This document shows positions 59,645 to 64,000 of a stretch of 64,000 nt of DNA, piece after piece. The translations under genes and the position numbers were made by a program. The stretch comes from Branchiostoma floridae (taxonomy: Eukaryota > Chordata > Leptocardii > Amphioxiformes > Branchiostomatidae), in contig NW_023365724.1 in NCBI RefSeq assembly GCF_000003815.2, positions 222,212-286,211 of the forward strand. The letters are read 5' to 3'. The notes under the pieces were generated by a model. It was not told the origin of the DNA, did no database searches, and saw nothing but the letters and a program-made list of their open reading frames with translations. Positions within the stretch are counted from its first letter, which is position 1; every line of letters begins with the position of its first letter.

Positions 59645-60475
59645 AAAAGTGATTTGAGTTCCCAAAATTCCTTTGTAACTTTTCTACATACGAATGAAGG
59701 CTCACCTGGGAGATAAGCGCTAACCGCTAAGCGAACCCTTCGGTCACCGCAAAAAAGCGACCCCTTACGATCGGACTTCCGAAATTTCAAACATAATGTG
59801 CGTTACTTTCAACACTTGAATATCATAGTAAAACCCGTGGGCAAAAGGTAAAAAGTGATTTGAGTACCCAAAATTACTTTGTAACTTTTCTACATACGAA
59901 TGAAGGCTCACCTGGGGGATAACCGCTAACCGCTAAGCGAACCCTTCGGTAACCGCAAAAAAGCGACCCCTTACGATCGGACTTCCGAAATTTCAAACAT
60001 AATGTGCGTTACTTTCAACACTTGAATATCATAGTAAAACCCGTGGGCAAAAGGTAAAAAGTGATTTGAGTACCCAAAATTACTTTGTAACTTTTCTACA
60101 TACGAATGAAGGCTCACCTGGGGGATAACCGCTAACCGCTAAGCGAACCCTTCGGTCACCGCAAAAAAGTGACCCCTTACGATCGGACTTCCGAAATTTC
60201 AAACATAATGTGCGTTACTTTCAACACTTGAATATCATAGTAAAACCCGTGGGCAAAAGGTAAAAAGTGATTTGAGTATCCAAAATTACTTTGTGACTAT
60301 TCTGCATACGAATGAAGGCTCACCTGGGGGATAACCGCTAACCGCTAAGCGAACCCTTCGGTAACCGCAAAAAATCGACCCCTTACGATCGGACTTCCGA
60401 AATTTCAAACATAATGTGCGTTACTTTCAACACTTGAATATCAAAGTAAAACCCGTGGGCAAAAGGTAAAAAGTG

Positions 60476-60823
60476 NNNNNNNNNNNNNNNNNNNNNNNNN
60501 NNNNNNNNNNNNNNNNNNNNNNNNNNNNNNNNNNNNNNNNNNNNNNNNNNNNNNNNNNNNNNNNNNNNNNNNNNNNNNNNNNNNNNNNNNNNNNNNNNNN
60601 NNNNNNNNNNNNNNNNNNNNNNNNNNNNNNNNNNNNNNNNNNNNNNNNNNNNNNNNNNNNNNNNNNNNNNNNNNNNNNNNNNNNNNNNNNNNNNNNNNNN
60701 NNNNNNNNNNNNNNNNNNNNNNNNNNNNNNNNNNNNNNNNNNNNNNNNNNNNNNNNNNNNNNNNNNNNNNNNNNNNNNNNNNNNNNNNNNNNNNNNNNNN
60801 NNNNNNNNNNNNNNNNNNNNNNN
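60476..60823. other. Assembly gap (348 N) inside the satellite
   Basis: Run of N within the tandem array. Confidence 0.99.
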
Positions 60824-63800
60824 AATGTGCGTTACTTTCAACACTTGAATATCATAGTAAAACCCGTGGGCAAAAGGTAAAAAGTGATTTGAGTACCCAA
60901 AATTACTTTGTAACTGTTCTACATACGAATGAAGGCTCACCTGGGGGATAACCGCTAACCGCTAAGCGAACCCTTCGGTAACCGCAAAAAAGCGACCCCT
61001 TACGATCGGACTTCCGAAATTTCAAACATAATGTGCGTTACTTTCAACACTTGAATATCATAGTAAAACCCGTGGGCAAAAGGTAAAAAGTGATTTGAGT
61101 ACCCAAAATTACTTTGTAACTTTTCTACATACGAATGAAGGCTCACCTGGGGGATAACCGCTAACCGCTGAGCGAACCCTTCGGTAACCGCAAAAAAGCG
61201 TTCCCTTACGATCGGACTTCCGAAATTTCAAACAAAATGTGCGTTACTTTCAACACTTGAATATCATAGTAAAACCCGTGGGCAAAAGGTAAAAAGTGAT
61301 TTGAGTACCCAAAATTACTTTGTAACTTTTCTACATACGAATGAAGGCTCACCTGGGGGATAACCGCTAACCGCTAAGCGAACCCTGTGGTAACCGCAAA
61401 AAAGCGACCCCTTACGATCGGACTTTCGAAATTTCAAACAAAATGTGCGTTACTTTCAACACTTGAATATCATAGTAAAACCCGTGGGCAAAAGGTAAAA
61501 AGTGATTTGAGTACCCAAAATTACTTTGTAACTTTTCTACATACGAATGAAGGCTCACCTGCGGGATAACCGCTAACCGCTAAGCGAACACTTCGGTAAC
61601 CGCAAAAAAGCGACCCCTTACGATCGGACTTCCAAAATTTCAAACATAATGTGCGTTTCTTTCAACACTTGAATATCATAGTAAAACCCGTGGGCAAAAG
61701 GTAAAAAGTGATTTGAGTACCCAAAATTACTTTGTAACTTTTCTACATACGAATGAAGGCTCACCTGGGGGATAACCGCTAACCGCTAAGCGAACCCTTC
61801 GGTAACCGCAAAAAAGTGACCCCTTACGATCGGACTTCCGAAATTTCAAACAAAATGTGCGTTACTTTCAACACTTGAATATCATAGTAAAACCCGTGGG
61901 CAAAAGGTAAAAAGTGATTTGAGTACCCCAAATTACTTTGTAACTTTTCTACATACGAATGAAGGCTCACCTGGGGGATAACCGCTAACCGCTAAGCGAA
62001 CCCTTCGGTAACCGCAAAAAAGCGACCCCTTACGATCGGACTTCCGAAATTTCAAACATAATGTGCGTTACTTTCAACACTTGAATATCATAGTAAAACC
62101 CGTGGGCAAAAGGTAAAAAGTGATTTGAGTACCCAAAATTACTTTGTAACTTTTCTACATACGAATGAAGGCTCACCTGGGGGATAACCGCTAACCGCTA
62201 AGCGAACCCTTCGGTAATCGCAAAACAGCGACCCCTTACGATCGGACTTCCGAAATTTCAAACAAAATGTGCGTTACTTTCAACACTTGAATATCATAGT
62301 AAAACCCGTGGGCAAAAGGAAAAAAGTGATTTGAGTACCCAAAATTACTTTGAAACTTTTCTACATACGAATGAGGGGCTCCCCTGGGGGAAAACCGCTA
62401 ACCGCTAAGCGAACCTTTCGGTAACCGCAAAAAAGCGAGCCCTTACGATCGGACTTCCGATATTTCAAACAAAATGTGCGTACTTTTCAACACTTGAATG
62501 TCAAATTAAATCTCGTGGGCAAAAGGTAAAAAGTGATTTGAGTGCCCCAAATTACTTTGTAACTTTTCTACATACGAATGAAGGCTCACCTGGGGGATAA
62601 CCGCTAACCGCTAAGCGAACCCTTCGGTAACCGCAAAAAAGCGACCCCTTACGATCGGACTTCCGAAATTTCAAACATAATGTGCGTTACTTTCAACACT
62701 TGAATATCAAAGTAAAACCCGTGGGCAAAAGGTAAAAAGTGATTTGAGTACCCAAAATTACTTTGTAACTTTTCTACATACGAATGAAGGCTCACCTGGG
62801 GGATAACCGCTAACCGCTAAGCGAACCCTTCGGTAACCGCAAAAAAGCGACCCCTTACGATCGGACTTCCGAAATTTCAAACAAAATGTGCGTTACTTTC
62901 AACACTTGAATATCATAGTAAAACCCGTGGGCAAAAGGTAAAAAGTGATTTGAGTACCCAAAATTACTTTGTAACTTTTCTACATACGAATGAAGGCTCA
63001 CCTGGGGGATAACCGCTAACCGCTAAGCGAACCCTTCGGTAACCGCAAAAAAGCGACCCCTTACGATCGGACTTCCGAAATTTCAAACATAATGTGCGTT
63101 ACTTTCAACACTTGAATATCAAAGTAAAACCCGTGGGCAAAAGGTAGAAAGTGATTTGAGTACCCAAAATTACTTTGTAACTTTTCTACATACGAATGAA
63201 GGCTCACCTGGGGGATAACCGCTAACCGCTAAGCGAACCCTTCGGTAACCGCAAAAAAGCGACCCCTTACGATCGGACTTCCGAAATTTCAAACAAAATG
63301 TGCGTTACTTTCAACACTTGAGTATCATAGTAAAACCCGTGGGCAAAAGGTAAAAAAGTGATTTGAGTACCCAAAATTACTTTGTAACTTTTCTACATAC
63401 GAATGAAGGCTCACCTGGGGGATAACCGCTAACCGCTAAGCGAACCCTTCGGTAACCGCAAAAAAGTGACCCCTTACGATCGGACTTCCGAAATTTCAAA
63501 CATAATGTGCGTTTACTTTCAACACTTGAATATCAAAGTGAAACCCGTGGGCAAAAGGTAAAATGTGATTTGAGTACCCCAAATCACTTTGTAACTTTTC
63601 TACATACGAATGAAGGCTCACCTGGGGGATAACCGCTAACCGCTAAGCGAACCCTTCGGTAACCGCAAAAAAGCGACCCCTTACGATCGGACTTCCGAAA
63701 TTTCAAACAAAATGTGCGTTACTTTCAACACTTGAATATCATAGTAAAACCCGTGGGCAAAAGGTAAAAAGTGATTTGAGTACCCAAAATTACTTTGTAA

Positions 63801-64000
63801 CTCTTCTACATACGAATGAAGGCTCACCTGGGGGATAACCGCTAACCGCTAAGCGAACCCTTCGGTAACCGCAAAAAAGCGACCCCTTACGATCGGACTT
63901 CCGAAATTTCAAACAAAATGTGCGTTACTTTCAACACTTGAATATCATAGTAAAACCCGTGGGCAAAAGGTAAAAAGTGATTTGAGTACCCAAAATTACT

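Larger units (their letters stand above)
57970..64000. repeat. Satellite array 2, 206-bp monomer, about 29 units to the window end
   Basis: Same monomer and same orientation as array 1, with a six-base A tract, hence 206 bp. Units are very similar, varying mainly at AAACAAAATG/AAACATAATG and at ATCAAAGT/ATCATAGT. Three neighbouring units (about 58879-59296) share CACCATGGGG in place of CACCTGGGGG. A more diverged unit lies at about 62300-62530. The array continues beyond the window and includes gaps. Confidence 0.97.

Overview
This window is eukaryotic and looks like an invertebrate deuterostome genome, most probably a lancelet (Branchiostoma). The reasons are small intron-split exons with clean GT-AG sites, very dense short inverted-repeat elements (MITEs), a degenerate LINE, a 206-bp satellite, and a carbohydrate-sulfotransferase exon. 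The organism call is an inference. There are seven N-gaps and no bacterial, tRNA or rRNA features that I could find.

Layout. 1-13.8 kb is gene-poor and repeat-rich: MITEs with 9-bp target-site duplications, a decayed two-exon gene relic at 7.2-7.9 kb, a few doubtful exons and a 25-bp palindromic minisatellite at 13.4 kb. From 13.8 to 54.1 kb lies the main feature, a tandem array of three paralogous genes on the + strand: copy A (14054-20476, lacking its 5' half), copy B (23961-37743, about 623 aa) and copy C (47972-54099, about 590 aa). I do not recognise the family. Each protein has a short N-terminus, then a coiled coil built by a chain of tiny exons (several exactly 33 nt, i.e. 11 residues) that all share one splice phase. 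One large last exon follows, holding 7-11 tandem copies of an acidic 31-residue repeat with the core SFLPECFLARCPSP. A and B end in a basic, cysteine-rich tail; C ends in a longer unrelated tail.

The array grew by duplication of a block running from the middle of one gene to the 5' end of the next: 13.82-24.76 kb is homologous to 32.22-48.77 kb. The duplicated halves act as each other's empty site, so later insertions can be delimited almost to the base: a 4.0-kb inverted-repeat element full of 44-nt hairpins (24761-28797), a 1.4-kb element with (TTCCTTTTCG)n ends (29250-30657), a 201-bp Harbinger-like MITE three bases from a splice acceptor (31977-32177), a pogo/Tigger-like element (32987-33569), a 3.15-kb compound insertion (about 38315-41464), another Harbinger-like MITE (41711-42251), satellite array 1 (about 43598-46615) and a 2.8-kb insertion in copy A (about 14433-17264).

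54.1-57.9 kb holds the copy C 3' UTR, a 5'-truncated LINE reverse-transcriptase tail (56044-56433) and the last exon of a minus-strand carbohydrate sulfotransferase (57156-57425). From 57.97 kb to the window end the sequence is satellite array 2, the same 206-bp monomer as array 1.
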